Shown here: piece after piece, positions 23,028-31,216 of the stretch
How the letters are laid out: each line of letters starts with the position of its first letter
Numbering within the stretch: the first letter of the stretch is position 1
Origin: Actinomycetes bacterium
Lineage (GTDB): Bacteria > Actinomycetota > Acidimicrobiia > Acidimicrobiales > RAAP-2
Length of the DNA stretch: 47,362 nt
Direction: 5' to 3'
Assembly (NCBI GenBank): GCA_021779735.1
Contig: JAJYAC010000009.1
Location: 1 to 47,362, forward strand
Translations under genes and position numbers: made by a program
The notes under the pieces: generated by a model
What the model saw: only the letters and a program-made list of their open reading frames with translations
The model's database searches: none
Told to the model about the DNA's origin: nothing

Positions 23028-23626
23028 GGGGACTCCTCGTCGCCTTCGAGGGGGTCGACGGCTGTGGCAAGTCCACTCAGGCGCGTCGCGTGGCGCTCGC
23101 ACGTGGCGCGCACTTCACCTTCGAGCCGGGCGACTCACCCCTCGGGGCCGAGCTGCGCCGTTGGCTGCTCGACGCGAGCACGCCGATGTCTCCGGTCACC
23201 GAGGCGCTGCTCATGCTCGCGGACCGCTCGCACCACGTGCGCAGCGTCGTTGAGCCCGCCTTGGCTCGCGGGGCCAACGTGGTGACCGACCGCTTCGCCC
23301 CGTCGAGCCTCGCGTACCAGGGATACGGACGGGGCGTGGATCTCGAGGACTTACGCGCGGCCACCGACCTCGCGATCGGCACCTGCGTCGCGGACCTCAC
23401 CATCCTGCTCGACCTCGCGCCCGAAGTCGCCAACGCCCGACGCGCGCCCGACGCGCGCGATCGCTTCGAGTCGGCAGACGCCGGCTTCTTTGACCGGGTG
23501 CGCCAGGGGTATCTCGAAATGGCCGCCGCGGATCCCGCGCACTGGTGTGTCGTCGACGGCGCGCGAGAGATCGACGACGTCTCGGCCGCCATCGACGCGC
23601 GCCTTGATCAGCTGACGTGGGCGTGA
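23024..23626 (+). CDS. tmk: Thymidylate kinase
   Basis: A 200-residue dTMP kinase making dTDP. The P-loop is FEGVDGCGKSTQAR (about 8-21), the phosphate-binding Glu-Pro is in FTFEPGDSPLG, the DRF motif is VVTDRFAPSSLAYQG, and the LID segment has RAPDARDRFES. GTGA overlaps join it to topA upstream and, as I read it, holB downstream. The topA-tmk-holB order is common in actinobacteria and links DNA precursor supply with replication. Confidence 0.94.
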   Translation: MRGLLVAFEGVDGCGKSTQARRVALARGAHFTFEPGDSPLGAELRRWLLDASTPMSPVTEALLMLADRSHHVRSVVEPALARGANVVTDRFAPSSLAYQGYGRGVDLEDLRAATDLAIGTCVADLTILLDLAPEVANARRAPDARDRFESADAGFFDRVRQGYLEMAAADPAHWCVVDGAREIDDVSAAIDARLDQLTWA

Positions 23627-24708
23627 ACGTGAGCGACGTCTTCTCGTCTCTGATCGGTCAGGACCAGGCCGTCGCGGCGATGCGCCACCACGTGCGCCAC
23701 CCGGTGCACGCCTACCTCGTGAGTGGTCCCGCGGGCGCGGGAACGCGCGACGCTATCGACGCCTTCGTGGCGGGACTTCAGTGCCCCGAGCACGGCTGTG
23801 GCGCGTGCGACGTGTGCCGTCGGGTACTGACCGGCATCGAACCGGATGTCTACGTTGCCGAGCGCGCCGGCGTGTCCTGGCGAGTCGACGAGTTGCGCGA
23901 GGCCGAGCGCGTGAGTCGGCGTCGGCCCCTGGGCGAGGGTTATCAGGTGGTCATCGTTCCCGACGTCGAACTGACGGTGACCGGGCCCTCGCCCTCGGCC
24001 GGCGCGCTGCTCAAGTCTCTCGAGGAGCCCCCGGCGCGCACCATCTTCGTGCTGAGCGCCGAGGAGCTGCCCGCGGGGCTCGAGACGATTCTCTCGCGCT
24101 GTGTCGAAGTTCGACTACGCGGCCTCGTCGAGTCCGACCTCGTGGACATCCTCGCGCGTGAGGGAGCACCCCTCGCGGCGGCGCGCCTCGCCGCCCAGGC
24201 CGCGGGAGGGAACCTGCAGAGGGCGCGCGTTCTCGTCGCCGACACCGCGCTCGCCCAGCGCATCGAGATCTGGCGCAGCGTGCCCGACCGTCTCGCGGGC
24301 ACGCCGGCCTCGGCGCTCGCGCTGGTGTCGATTCTCAGCGCGTCACTCGACGAGGCGATGGCCCCCCTCGTCGCCCTCCAAGAGGCCGACGCCGCGCGTC
24401 GTCGCGACGACGCCAAGGAGGTTGGCCAGCGCACGTTGACCACTCGGCGCGACCTCGAAGCCCAGTTCAAGCGCGAGCAGCGTCGTTTTCGCCTCGAGGA
24501 CCTGCGCTTTGGCCTCTCGGCTCTCGCGCGTGTCTACCGTGATCGCCTCGTCGAGACCCTCGACGACCCCACCACACGCGCGCGCCAGCGCGCGCAGGCC
24601 TCGCTGGCGGCCATCGAACGCATCACCGAGGCGACCCGGCGCCTGGGGCGCAACGTCGACGAGACACTGCTGCTCGCTGACCTCCTGGTGGGCCTGGCCG
24701 ACCTGTAG
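23623..24708 (+). CDS. holB: DNA polymerase III delta-prime subunit
   Basis: A clamp-loader subunit of about 361 residues. The AAA+ core opens FSSLIGQDQAVAAMRHHV. The P-loop is degenerate (SGPAGAGTRDAI, no Lys-Thr), as expected for the non-hydrolysing delta-prime. A four-cysteine zinc module follows (CPEHGCGACDVC), then KSLEEPPARTIFVLSAEE (sensor region) and SRCVEVRL. The start lies among three in-frame GTG codons (23617, 23623, 23629). I use 23623 because it gives the GTGA overlap with tmk seen at most junctions here. The C-terminal helical domain is ordinary. Confidence 0.9.
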   Translation: MNVSDVFSSLIGQDQAVAAMRHHVRHPVHAYLVSGPAGAGTRDAIDAFVAGLQCPEHGCGACDVCRRVLTGIEPDVYVAERAGVSWRVDELREAERVSRRRPLGEGYQVVIVPDVELTVTGPSPSAGALLKSLEEPPARTIFVLSAEELPAGLETILSRCVEVRLRGLVESDLVDILAREGAPLAAARLAAQAAGGNLQRARVLVADTALAQRIEIWRSVPDRLAGTPASALALVSILSASLDEAMAPLVALQEADAARRRDDAKEVGQRTLTTRRDLEAQFKREQRRFRLEDLRFGLSALARVYRDRLVETLDDPTTRARQRAQASLAAIERITEATRRLGRNVDETLLLADLLVGLADL

Positions 24709-24739
24709 GGCGCGCGCATCGGGTAATCTTTCTCTCTGC

Positions 24740-24815
24740 GCCTGGGTAGCTCAGTCGGTAGAGCAGCGCATTCGTAATGCGCAGGTCAAGGGTTCGAATC
24801 CCTTCCCAGGCTCCA
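24740..24815 (+). tRNA. tRNA-Thr (anticodon CGT)
   Basis: Complete cloverleaf with acceptor GCCTGGG/CCCAGGC, discriminator T and encoded CCA (24813-24815). The anticodon stem GCGCA/TGCGC encloses TTCGTAA, giving CGT; the T-arm has GGTTCGAATCC. TAATCT at 24724-24729 is a -10 candidate just upstream. Confidence 0.95.
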
Positions 24816-24847
24816 AGTAGCTTTCGCGGACGAGCCTCGCCGGGGCC

Positions 24848-26149
24848 CTAGTTCGCGTCGAGGAACGGCCGTACGTGCGCCGCGAAGTCCTCGCTTCTCT
24901 CGAGCCAGTTGCGGTAGCGGTCAAAACTGGGCGCCGCGGGCGAGAAGAGGACGACCCCGCCCCCGTGAAGCGCGGCGCGCGCGAGGCGAACCGCCTCGTC
25001 CATCGAAGACGCGCCGTGGGTACTCAGCTCAGTGCGCCTCGCGATCTCCTCGGCGAGGCGTTCGCCCGCGGGGCCCATCGTCACGACGCTAGTGAGTCGC
25101 GCGCGTCGCGCGAGGGCGTCGACGAGGACGCCGTAGTCGACTCCGCGATCAAAGCCCCCCGCGATGAGGGCGACGGGTTCGTCCTCGAAGACCTCGAGGG
25201 CCGCGACCGTGGGCAGCGCCGCGGTCGCGAGGCCGTCGTCGACGTAGCGAACGAGCCCGCTCTCTCGGGTCTCCTCGCCGAGCGGGGTGAGCCGTCCACG
25301 CAACGGCACGAAACTGCTCGCGTGGGCCATCGCGCTCGCTGCGACGCTCTCGCGGGAGCGGTGCGTCAGCGCGCCGACGACCGCGAGGGCGAGGGCCACG
25401 TTGCTCGCACTGTGGCGACCGAGGAGCCCGAGGGCGCGGACCAGTTCGTCGTAGCCAGGTTCTATCTCGACGACGTCGCCCCCGAGGAGGTCTCTCGCTA
25501 CCTGGGCCACGGCGCTCGCGACGAACGTGTGGTGCTCGCCGGGTGCGCGCGTGAGAGAGAGCTTGTCGCTCCAGTACTGCTCGAGCGAGCCGTGCCAGTC
25601 GAGGTGATCGCTGCCGAGCGAGGTGACGACGACCGTGGCGGGCGCCACGTCGAGATCAACGCTCTGAAAGCTCGACACCTCGAGGACGAGCCAGCCCTCG
25701 GCCGGCGCGTGCTCGGGATCGTAGGGTGGGCGACCGATGTTGCCCACACTCGTCGCCTCCTCGTCGAGGCAGTTGAGGAAGAACGTGATGAGGCTTGTCG
25801 TGGTGGACTTTCCCTTGGTGCCGGTGACCGCGACGACGCGCTCGCGGTCGGTGTCGTGCAGCCACAGGTTGAGAGCCGACGTCACCGCCACGCCGGCCGC
25901 TTCAAGGGCGAGGACGTCGGAGCGACGTCGCGCGATGCCGGGACTCTTGAGAACGACGTCGCAGCCCAGGAGAGCCTCGAGTCCGCCCTCGTTCGTCCGG
26001 TGGGCCTCGTCGGCGAGGTCGGCGTCATCGACGATGATGAGCCGCGCGACGCCCTCGAGGCGCCGAGCGCTGGCGCGGCCCTCGACGCCGAATCCGAAGA
26101 TCCCGACCGTCTTGCCGGCGAGATCAGCGAAGCCAGTGGGCCGGAACAC
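24848..26149 (-). CDS. murD2: Mur ligase, MurD2-type (UDP-MurNAc-L-alanine:L-glutamate ligase)
   Basis: A 433-residue Mur ligase. The N-terminal Rossmann-like domain starts VGIFGFGVEGRASARRL, the ATP loop is VTGTKGKSTTTSL, then LEVSSFQSV, SDHLDWHGS and the C-terminal ligase domain with VALIAGGFDRGVDYG and the LFSPAAPSFDRY ending typical of MurD. Ordinary MurD adds D-Glu. I assign the MurD2 form because the overlapping upstream gene is MurL, which works on the L-Glu product. The GTG at 26149 has GAGGA seven bases upstream and lies 26 bases inside murL. The assignment of L-Glu specificity is by context, not by residues. Confidence 0.8.
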   Translation of the reverse strand: MFRPTGFADLAGKTVGIFGFGVEGRASARRLEGVARLIIVDDADLADEAHRTNEGGLEALLGCDVVLKSPGIARRRSDVLALEAAGVAVTSALNLWLHDTDRERVVAVTGTKGKSTTTSLITFFLNCLDEEATSVGNIGRPPYDPEHAPAEGWLVLEVSSFQSVDLDVAPATVVVTSLGSDHLDWHGSLEQYWSDKLSLTRAPGEHHTFVASAVAQVARDLLGGDVVEIEPGYDELVRALGLLGRHSASNVALALAVVGALTHRSRESVAASAMAHASSFVPLRGRLTPLGEETRESGLVRYVDDGLATAALPTVAALEVFEDEPVALIAGGFDRGVDYGVLVDALARRARLTSVVTMGPAGERLAEEIARRTELSTHGASSMDEAVRLARAALHGGGVVLFSPAAPSFDRYRNWLERSEDFAAHVRPFLDAN

Positions 26150-27428
26150 GACTAGGTCCTCGGGGGGCGAGCAGGTCGTCGAGACTCGCGTGCGGGTGCA
26201 CGCGCGTCGCCAGCGTCGCGAGGTGCTCGACGTCGCGCCAGGACTCTTCGTGGGCCGTCGCCACGAGGGCGGCGCCACTCTCATCGGGGTCGCCGACGCA
26301 CTCGAAGGGCTTGGGCGTCTCGCCGAGGCCCACCAGCGTCTCGAGCTGGCTGAGCCGGTCCGGGTTCGCGAGGGGCTCGCTGTTAAAGATGTCCCCGAGC
26401 GCCTCACGCGAGAGGAAGGGGGCCAAGACGAGATTGATGAAGAGGCACTTGTCGCACTCGCCGCACCACGTCGGCGCTCGGCGCGACTGGTCCTGGGCGA
26501 ACGCGCGATTGCAGCTGCGAAATACCGGGTGGTACGCGAGAAGGTGGCTGAACCGCTCGGCGACCCACAGCTCGCTGCGATCGCGCAGTGCGCTCGCGAC
26601 GACGAGCCCCTCGACGACCTCGTCGATCGCGTCGGCGAGGAGGATCTCGGCGATGAGCGACTTGCTCCACTGGTGGTTGATCGGGCGCTGTCGCCAGGTG
26701 AGATTGGGGACCGAAGCTGAGTGCTCGTTGCTCATGACGACGCCCCCCCGCCCGGCGGCGACCGCCGCCGTCGCCGCGAGAAGCGTGACCATTGCGGTGA
26801 CCGGGACGTGGCCGTGGAAGAACGCCGGTCCTCCCGCGAGGAGACGCTCATCGAGTGAACGCGTCGCGCGCACCACGGGAAGTCCCGTCTGCGCCGCGGT
26901 CGCCTCAAGCGCGTCGAAGCGGCCACTGGCCGGCGAGACGACGAAGAGCTGTCGATCGAGAGAGGGGTTGAGCTCTTCAACGACCACGACCGAGTCGATG
27001 CCGCCGCCAAAGGGGACGAGCACGGCCCGTGGATCAAGTGGCGGCGCGTGGCGCCTCGCCGGCGTCCCACCGTCGATCGTGACGTTGTCGAGCGGGAGGT
27101 GATTGAGCACCGAGAACTCACCGAGCCCGTCGTGCAGGGCCGCGCTCAGCAGGACGCGCCCCGCGGGACCGACGGGGGTCTCGGCGAGATCGACGTGCAG
27201 CGCGGCGCCCGCCTTGTAGTACGAGAGCCCGGCGATGAGGTACCACAAGGTTGCCACCGCGCGGCTCGCGTCGTTGAGGTCGTCCACGCCCTCGAAGACC
27301 ACCGTCTCGGTGAAGTCGAGGTCGTCGAGACGGTAGTGGGCGAACAGGGTCGCGCCCGAGATCTCGAGGCCGCGGTACGAGAAGAGGGACGCTCGATGGC
27401 GCGGGCCGGGGGACATGGCGGCTCTCAT
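26124..27428 (-). CDS. murL: MurL-type epimerase (UDP-MurNAc-L-Ala-L-Glu epimerase)
   Basis: A 434-residue protein of the MurL family, which uses ATP to invert the terminal L-Glu of UDP-MurNAc-L-Ala-L-Glu to D-Glu. Visible are the PP-loop-like VLVPFGGGIDSVVVVEEL (about 140), a GRGGVVMSNEHSAS segment (about 225) and the cysteine cluster TWCGECDKCLF (about 320). This combination of an ATP-pyrophosphatase-like loop and a CGxCxKC motif fits MurL. The ATG overlaps the pgeF stop (ATGA), and the 3' end overlaps murD2. It would supply D-Glu without glutamate racemase. Whether murI also exists in this genome cannot be seen here. Confidence 0.82.
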   Translation of the reverse strand: MRAAMSPGPRHRASLFSYRGLEISGATLFAHYRLDDLDFTETVVFEGVDDLNDASRAVATLWYLIAGLSYYKAGAALHVDLAETPVGPAGRVLLSAALHDGLGEFSVLNHLPLDNVTIDGGTPARRHAPPLDPRAVLVPFGGGIDSVVVVEELNPSLDRQLFVVSPASGRFDALEATAAQTGLPVVRATRSLDERLLAGGPAFFHGHVPVTAMVTLLAATAAVAAGRGGVVMSNEHSASVPNLTWRQRPINHQWSKSLIAEILLADAIDEVVEGLVVASALRDRSELWVAERFSHLLAYHPVFRSCNRAFAQDQSRRAPTWCGECDKCLFINLVLAPFLSREALGDIFNSEPLANPDRLSQLETLVGLGETPKPFECVGDPDESGAALVATAHEESWRDVEHLATLATRVHPHASLDDLLAPRGPSRVPAHWLR

Positions 27429-28186
27429 GCTAGGACTCTCGCCACGAGGCCAAAGCGTCCGGTGGGCCGACTCGCGCGGTCGCTGAAGAAGGTCGCCCCC
27501 CCGTCGGTGACGTCGTGGGTGTAGGCGACGTGCGCGTCGGCGAGACCCGCGTCGCGCAGCCGCGCGAGAGCGACCGCGCGCAGGTCGAGACGAGAGCGGT
27601 CGCCGACGTCGGGGGACAGCGCTCCGCTCACCTCGGCGAAGTGAGCGGCGACCTCGGGGCCGACCTGATAGACGCGTGGTGAGACGCCCGGCCCCACGAC
27701 GGCGTGCACGCGACGCGGGTCGGCGAAGAGAGCCAGCGCGGCCTCGAGCACGCCCTCGTGCAGGCCACGCCAGCCCGCGTGCACGACGCCCGCACGTCGA
27801 GTGGTTTCGTCGACGAGCAAGACGGGTAGACAGTCGGCGACGAGCACCGCGATGGCGAGGTCGCGCGAGGACGTGACGAGTCCGTCGCCCTGGGCCGCGA
27901 CGGGATCGCGCACCTCGAGCACGGTCGCGCCGTGAACCTGGTCGAGAGTGGCGAGTCGCTCGGGCGCCACGCGCGCGGCTTCGCAGACGCGCGAGCGATT
28001 GATGGCGACGTGGCGTGCGCGGTCACCCACGTGCAGGCCCAGGTTCAGTGAGTCAAAGGGCGCCTCGCTGACACCGCCGGCTCGAGTGGTGAAAAACGCG
28101 TCGACCCCGAAGTCGCGCACGTGCGGCAGCGCCACCACGCGCAGTGCGCCACGACGCTCGGGGGCAAGAGTCAGTTCGACTGGCAC
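27425..28186 (-). CDS. pgeF: PgeF (YfiH/LACC1-family peptidoglycan editing factor)
   Basis: A protein of about 253 residues. The family is recognised by DAFFTTRAGGVSEAPFDSLNLG, the zinc-site TLDQVHGATV, VADCLPVLL, VVHAGWRGL and VGPGVSPRVYQVG. YfiH proteins are polyphenol-oxidase-fold enzymes. PgeF acts in peptidoglycan editing, by removing wrongly made UDP-MurNAc-L-Ser or related products, and purine nucleoside activity is reported for relatives. It precedes murL and murD2 in one overlapping operon, which agrees with a cell-wall role. The GTG at 28186 lies inside the 3' end of zur (16-base overlap); an in-frame GTG three codons upstream is also possible. Confidence 0.85.
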   Translation of the reverse strand: MPVELTLAPERRGALRVVALPHVRDFGVDAFFTTRAGGVSEAPFDSLNLGLHVGDRARHVAINRSRVCEAARVAPERLATLDQVHGATVLEVRDPVAAQGDGLVTSSRDLAIAVLVADCLPVLLVDETTRRAGVVHAGWRGLHEGVLEAALALFADPRRVHAVVGPGVSPRVYQVGPEVAAHFAEVSGALSPDVGDRSRLDLRAVALARLRDAGLADAHVAYTHDVTDGGATFFSDRASRPTGRFGLVARVLA

Positions 28187-28563
28187 GCCGGGCACACTCC
28201 GCTCAGCTCGAGAACGTGGCGCAGGTCGCGATAGCCATAGCGCGCGGCGATGTCGCGCGACCACAACTCGAGTTCTGGAGTGTCGACCTCGACGATGGCG
28301 CCGCAGGCGCTGCAGGCCAGGTGATGGTGGTGAGACTCGACCACACAGCGCCGAAAGAGGCTCTCACCGCGATTGGTCATGATGACGTCGACCTCGTGGT
28401 CGTCAGCCAGTCTCTTGAGCTGGGTGTAGACGGTGGCGAGTGAGATGCGTCCCCCCGAGCGCACGATGAGCGCGTGGAGCTCTTGGGCGCTGAGGAAGCC
28501 CTGGACGCGTCCGAGGGCCGCGATGACCTCTCGACGCTGGGCGGTGTTGCGCGTGCTTCCCAC
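28171..28563 (-). CDS. zur: Fur-family metal regulator, probably Zur
   Basis: A 130-residue Fur-family repressor. The winged helix covers about 1-80 (LSAQELHALIVRSGG, SLATVYTQLKRL). The dimerisation part has SHHHHLACSACG and a second pair in SGVCPACQSN, giving the structural four-Cys zinc site. The divergent neighbour is a zinc-type ABC transporter with a His-rich ATPase, so I call it Zur rather than Fur. GTG 28563 follows TACACT by six bases (leaderless). Its promoter lies next to a 13-bp palindrome that also sits in the znuA promoter, so both directions may be zinc-controlled. The stop lies inside pgeF, linking zinc sensing to a cell-wall operon. Confidence 0.85.
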   Translation of the reverse strand: MGSTRNTAQRREVIAALGRVQGFLSAQELHALIVRSGGRISLATVYTQLKRLADDHEVDVIMTNRGESLFRRCVVESHHHHLACSACGAIVEVDTPELELWSRDIAARYGYRDLRHVLELSGVCPACQSN

Positions 28564-28569
28564 GACGCC

Positions 28570-28575
28570 AGTGTA
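28570..28575 (-). promoter_or_regulatory. -10 box of zur (leaderless)
   Basis: On the minus strand TACACT, then GGCGTC, then the GTG at 28563. With 17-base spacing its -35 would fall in the palindrome at 28596-28608. Confidence 0.5.
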
Positions 28576-28587
28576 GCCCCGGCGGAC

Positions 28588-28616
28588 TTGTTTTCTAGAA
28601 CGATTCTAAATATAGT
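28588..28616 (+). promoter_or_regulatory. znuA promoter (leaderless)
   Basis: TTGTTT (28588-28593), 17 bases, TATAGT (28611-28616), then seven bases to the ATG at 28624. Both boxes and the spacing are good, and transcription would begin at or next to the ATG. Confidence 0.65.
28596..28608. promoter_or_regulatory. Candidate Zur operator
   Basis: TAGAA, then CGA, then TTCTA form a perfect 13-base inverted repeat. It lies in the spacer of the znuA promoter and over the expected -35 of zur. Position and symmetry suit a Fur-family repressor; the exact consensus of this lineage is unknown. Confidence 0.5.
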
Positions 28617-28623
28617 AGTTGGA

Positions 28624-29517
28624 ATGGTTCTGAGAAACTACCGGTGGCCCGTGGCCGTGGGCGTCGTCGTCGTAGCGGTGGTCGCCACGATGCTCACCCT
28701 GGGCGCGCGCGGTCCTCGCTCCTCGACGCCGGTCGTGGTCTCGGGGGTCTCCCAGTGGGGCGCGCTCGCGCGCGCCGCCCTCGGCGCGCACGCGCACGTC
28801 GTGACGCTGCTGAGCGACCCGAACGCTGATCCACACTCTCACGAAGCCACGACCTCCGACGCCGCCTACGTCGACGAGGCGAAGATCGTCATCGAGAACG
28901 GCGCGGGCTACGACACGTGGCTCAGCCAACTGGTCAGCGCACGCTCCTCGCGCCCTTCAGTGATCAACGTCGCGTCACTCGTGGGGGTCAAGATCGGTTC
29001 GAACCCCCACCTCTTTTACGACGTCACCGCGGCGCGGCGCTTCGTCGAGGCTCTCGTGCGCGTCGCCCACGCCTCGAGCGACCCGTCCGTTTCTGCGAGC
29101 GCCGGAGCCGTCCTCGCGTCGCTGCGCGACCTCGAGGGTCAGGTCGCCTCACTGCGAACGCGCTGTCGCGGCGTGAACGTCGCGGCGACCGAGGACGTGA
29201 CGGGCTACCTGCTCGCCTCGCTGGGGCTCCACGTGATCACGCCGGAGTCGCTTCGCCTCGCGGTGGGCAACGGCGTCGACCCCTCAGTGGGCGCACTCGC
29301 CACGGCGCTCGATCAATTGCGTCACCATCCTGCGTTCCTCGTCAACAACACCCAGACCGCGACGCCCTTGACCAATGAGATGGTCAGCGTCGCCCGGCGA
29401 AACCACGTGCCCGTGATCGACGTCACCGAAACTCTCGTGGGCACGAACTACGTCACGTGGATACGTCATACGATTTCGTCGATGCGACGCGACCTGGTCC
29501 TCCAGGGGTGCGCGTGA
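28624..29517 (+). CDS. znuA: Metal ABC transporter substrate-binding protein (zinc, ZnuA-like)
   Basis: A 297-residue cluster A-I metal-binding protein with an N-terminal hydrophobic anchor (about 8-27) and no lipobox cysteine. Metal ligand candidates are His in LLSDPNADPHSH and NPHLFYDV, and Glu or Asp near VIDVTETLVG. The protein lacks the His-rich loop usual in ZnuA; that feature appears instead on the ATPase. The mRNA appears leaderless: TATAGT is seven bases before the ATG. The stop overlaps the znuC GTG. Manganese is the alternative substrate, but the zur neighbour favours zinc. Confidence 0.83.
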   Translation: MVLRNYRWPVAVGVVVVAVVATMLTLGARGPRSSTPVVVSGVSQWGALARAALGAHAHVVTLLSDPNADPHSHEATTSDAAYVDEAKIVIENGAGYDTWLSQLVSARSSRPSVINVASLVGVKIGSNPHLFYDVTAARRFVEALVRVAHASSDPSVSASAGAVLASLRDLEGQVASLRTRCRGVNVAATEDVTGYLLASLGLHVITPESLRLAVGNGVDPSVGALATALDQLRHHPAFLVNNTQTATPLTNEMVSVARRNHVPVIDVTETLVGTNYVTWIRHTISSMRRDLVLQGCA

Positions 29518-30386
29518 AGCCCCTCGAACTCGACGACGTCGCGGTGCACCTGGGCGACGCGACGATCTGGCGCCACGCCACGTTCGCCCTCGAGCCCGCC
29601 ACGATCACCGCGGTCCTCGGACCCAACGGAGCGGGAAAATCGACGTTGCTCAAGGTCATCCTCGGCCTCATCGAGCCGAGCGAGGGATCCCTACAGGTGC
29701 TGGGCGCACCGCCAGCGCGTGGCAACCCGCGCGTGGGCTACATGGCCCAGAGTCGTCACGCCGACTCGCTCAGTTCAATTACCGCTCGCGACTACGTCGG
29801 TTTGGGATTCGACGGGCCCCGCTTTGGCTGGGGGCGCTCTCGCGCCAAACGTGACGTGGTGGCGCGAGCCCTCGAGCTCACGGGAACGACGCACTACGCC
29901 GACCAGCCACTCAGCACCCTCTCGGGGGGTCAACGTCAGCGCGTCGCTCTCGCACACGCGGCCGTCTTTCGGCCCGATCTGCTGCTGCTCGACGAGCCAC
30001 TCGCCGGTCTCGACCTCGCCGCGCAGGCCGAGATCGTCGAGTTGATCAACCTCATTCGCGACACGACCGGCGCCGCGATCGTCGTCGTCGCCCACGACCT
30101 CAACCCGCTGGCCTCCGTCGTCGACTGCGTCTTGTGGATTGCTCGTCGCCAGGTGCGCTGCGGATCGGTCGACGAGGTGGTGAACGCGACCGTCTTGAGC
30201 GAGCTCTACGGTCACCCGATCGAGATCTTCACCACGGCGCGCGGTCGGCGCGTGATCGTGGGCCTCGAAGAGGAGTTCGCCCATCCCCACCCCCACGGCC
30301 ACGACCACGACCACGGCCACGACCACGAACACGAACATGACGACCTCGACCACGCCCACGATGGCGTCGCACCGGAGGCCCCGTGA
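29514..30386 (+). CDS. znuC: Metal ABC transporter ATPase with His-rich C-terminal tail
   Basis: A 290-residue ABC ATPase. Walker A is GPNGAGKST (about 40-48), the signature is LSGGQRQRVALAHA, Walker B is LLLLDEPLAGLD, and the switch His is in VVVAHDLNP. The last 35 residues alternate His with Asp, Glu, Pro and Gly, with 12 histidines. This tail could bind zinc in the cytosol as a buffer or a sensor limiting uptake. It joins znuA and znuB by GTGA overlaps on both sides. The start is the GTG within the znuA stop; longer starts upstream lack homology. Confidence 0.88.
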   Translation: MKPLELDDVAVHLGDATIWRHATFALEPATITAVLGPNGAGKSTLLKVILGLIEPSEGSLQVLGAPPARGNPRVGYMAQSRHADSLSSITARDYVGLGFDGPRFGWGRSRAKRDVVARALELTGTTHYADQPLSTLSGGQRQRVALAHAAVFRPDLLLLDEPLAGLDLAAQAEIVELINLIRDTTGAAIVVVAHDLNPLASVVDCVLWIARRQVRCGSVDEVVNATVLSELYGHPIEIFTTARGRRVIVGLEEEFAHPHPHGHDHDHGHDHEHEHDDLDHAHDGVAPEAP

Positions 30387-31207
30387 GCGTCTGGCAACTC
30401 CTCTCGACGCCCTTTGTCCAGAACGCCTTCTGGGCGGTGAGCGCGGTGGCCCTCGCGGCCGGCGCCGTGGGCTACTTCGTTGTCTTGCGTCGCCAGGCAT
30501 TCGCCGCGCACGCCATCGGCCACGTCGGCTTCGCGGGGGCGGCGGGGGCCGTCCTCGCGGGGCTCTCGCCGATCTTCGGCCTCCTGGTGTTTTGTCTCGG
30601 CGCGGGTCTCTTGATCGGGGTCGGCGGGGCCGACCTCGACGATCGAGACGCGGTCGTTGGCGTGACTCTCACCGCCGCGCTCGGATTGGGCGTCCTCTTC
30701 ATCTCGCTCTACAGCGGCTACGCGAACGCGACGTACTCGATCCTCTTCGGACAGATTTTGGGCGTGTCGTCGCGCGACCTCGTCATCGTGGCCCTCTTGT
30801 CGCTGGTCGTGCTCGTGAGCGTGTCGCTGACGTATCGACCACTGCTCTTCGCCTCGGTCGACGCGCAGTCAGCCGCGGCGCGGGGGCTCTCGACTCGTGT
30901 CATGTCGATCGTCTTCATGACCCTGCTCGCGGTGACGACGGTCGTGGCCATTCAGGTGGTGGGCGTGCTGCTCGTGTTCTCGCTGCTCGTCGCGCCGGCC
31001 GCCGCGGCGGAGGTTCTCACGAGGCGACCGCGCGACGCCATGTTCGCCGCGGTCGTCCTCGCGCTCTTTAGCGCCTGGGCGGGACTATTCCTCGGCGTGT
31101 GGCTCGGCGGGCCGGTGAGCTTTTGGATCACCGCGCTCGCGTCATCGGCCTACCTGGGCGCGCGCGTGCGCGCGAGTCTGCGTCGTCGCGTTCAACTCTC
31201 TGCGTAG
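30383..31207 (+). CDS. znuB: Metal ABC transporter permease (ZnuB-like)
   Basis: A 274-residue permease of the ABC-3 family with about eight membrane segments. Family motifs are HAIGHVGFAGAAGAV (about 47) and SLLVAPAAAAEVLTRRP (about 205). It forms the membrane channel of the zinc importer with ZnuC and ZnuA. The GTG overlaps the znuC stop (GTGA). The operon ends here; tilS begins nine bases later with its own -10 box inside the znuB 3' end. Confidence 0.9.
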   Translation: MSVWQLLSTPFVQNAFWAVSAVALAAGAVGYFVVLRRQAFAAHAIGHVGFAGAAGAVLAGLSPIFGLLVFCLGAGLLIGVGGADLDDRDAVVGVTLTAALGLGVLFISLYSGYANATYSILFGQILGVSSRDLVIVALLSLVVLVSVSLTYRPLLFASVDAQSAAARGLSTRVMSIVFMTLLAVTTVVAIQVVGVLLVFSLLVAPAAAAEVLTRRPRDAMFAAVVLALFSAWAGLFLGVWLGGPVSFWITALASSAYLGARVRASLRRRVQLSA

Positions 31208-31210
31208 TCT
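31205..31210 (+). promoter_or_regulatory. -10 box of tilS (leaderless)
   Basis: TAGTCT lies six bases before the GTG at 31217. The box overlaps the znuB stop codon. Confidence 0.45.
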
Positions 31211-31216
31211 GGGCGC

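Noticed and set aside
23794-23835. Cysteine-rich part of holB as a separate small zinc protein
   Set aside because: It is the normal zinc module of the clamp-loader subunit.
26732-27121. Alternative minus-strand frame within murL
   Set aside because: Ser/Arg-rich shadow of the murL frame.
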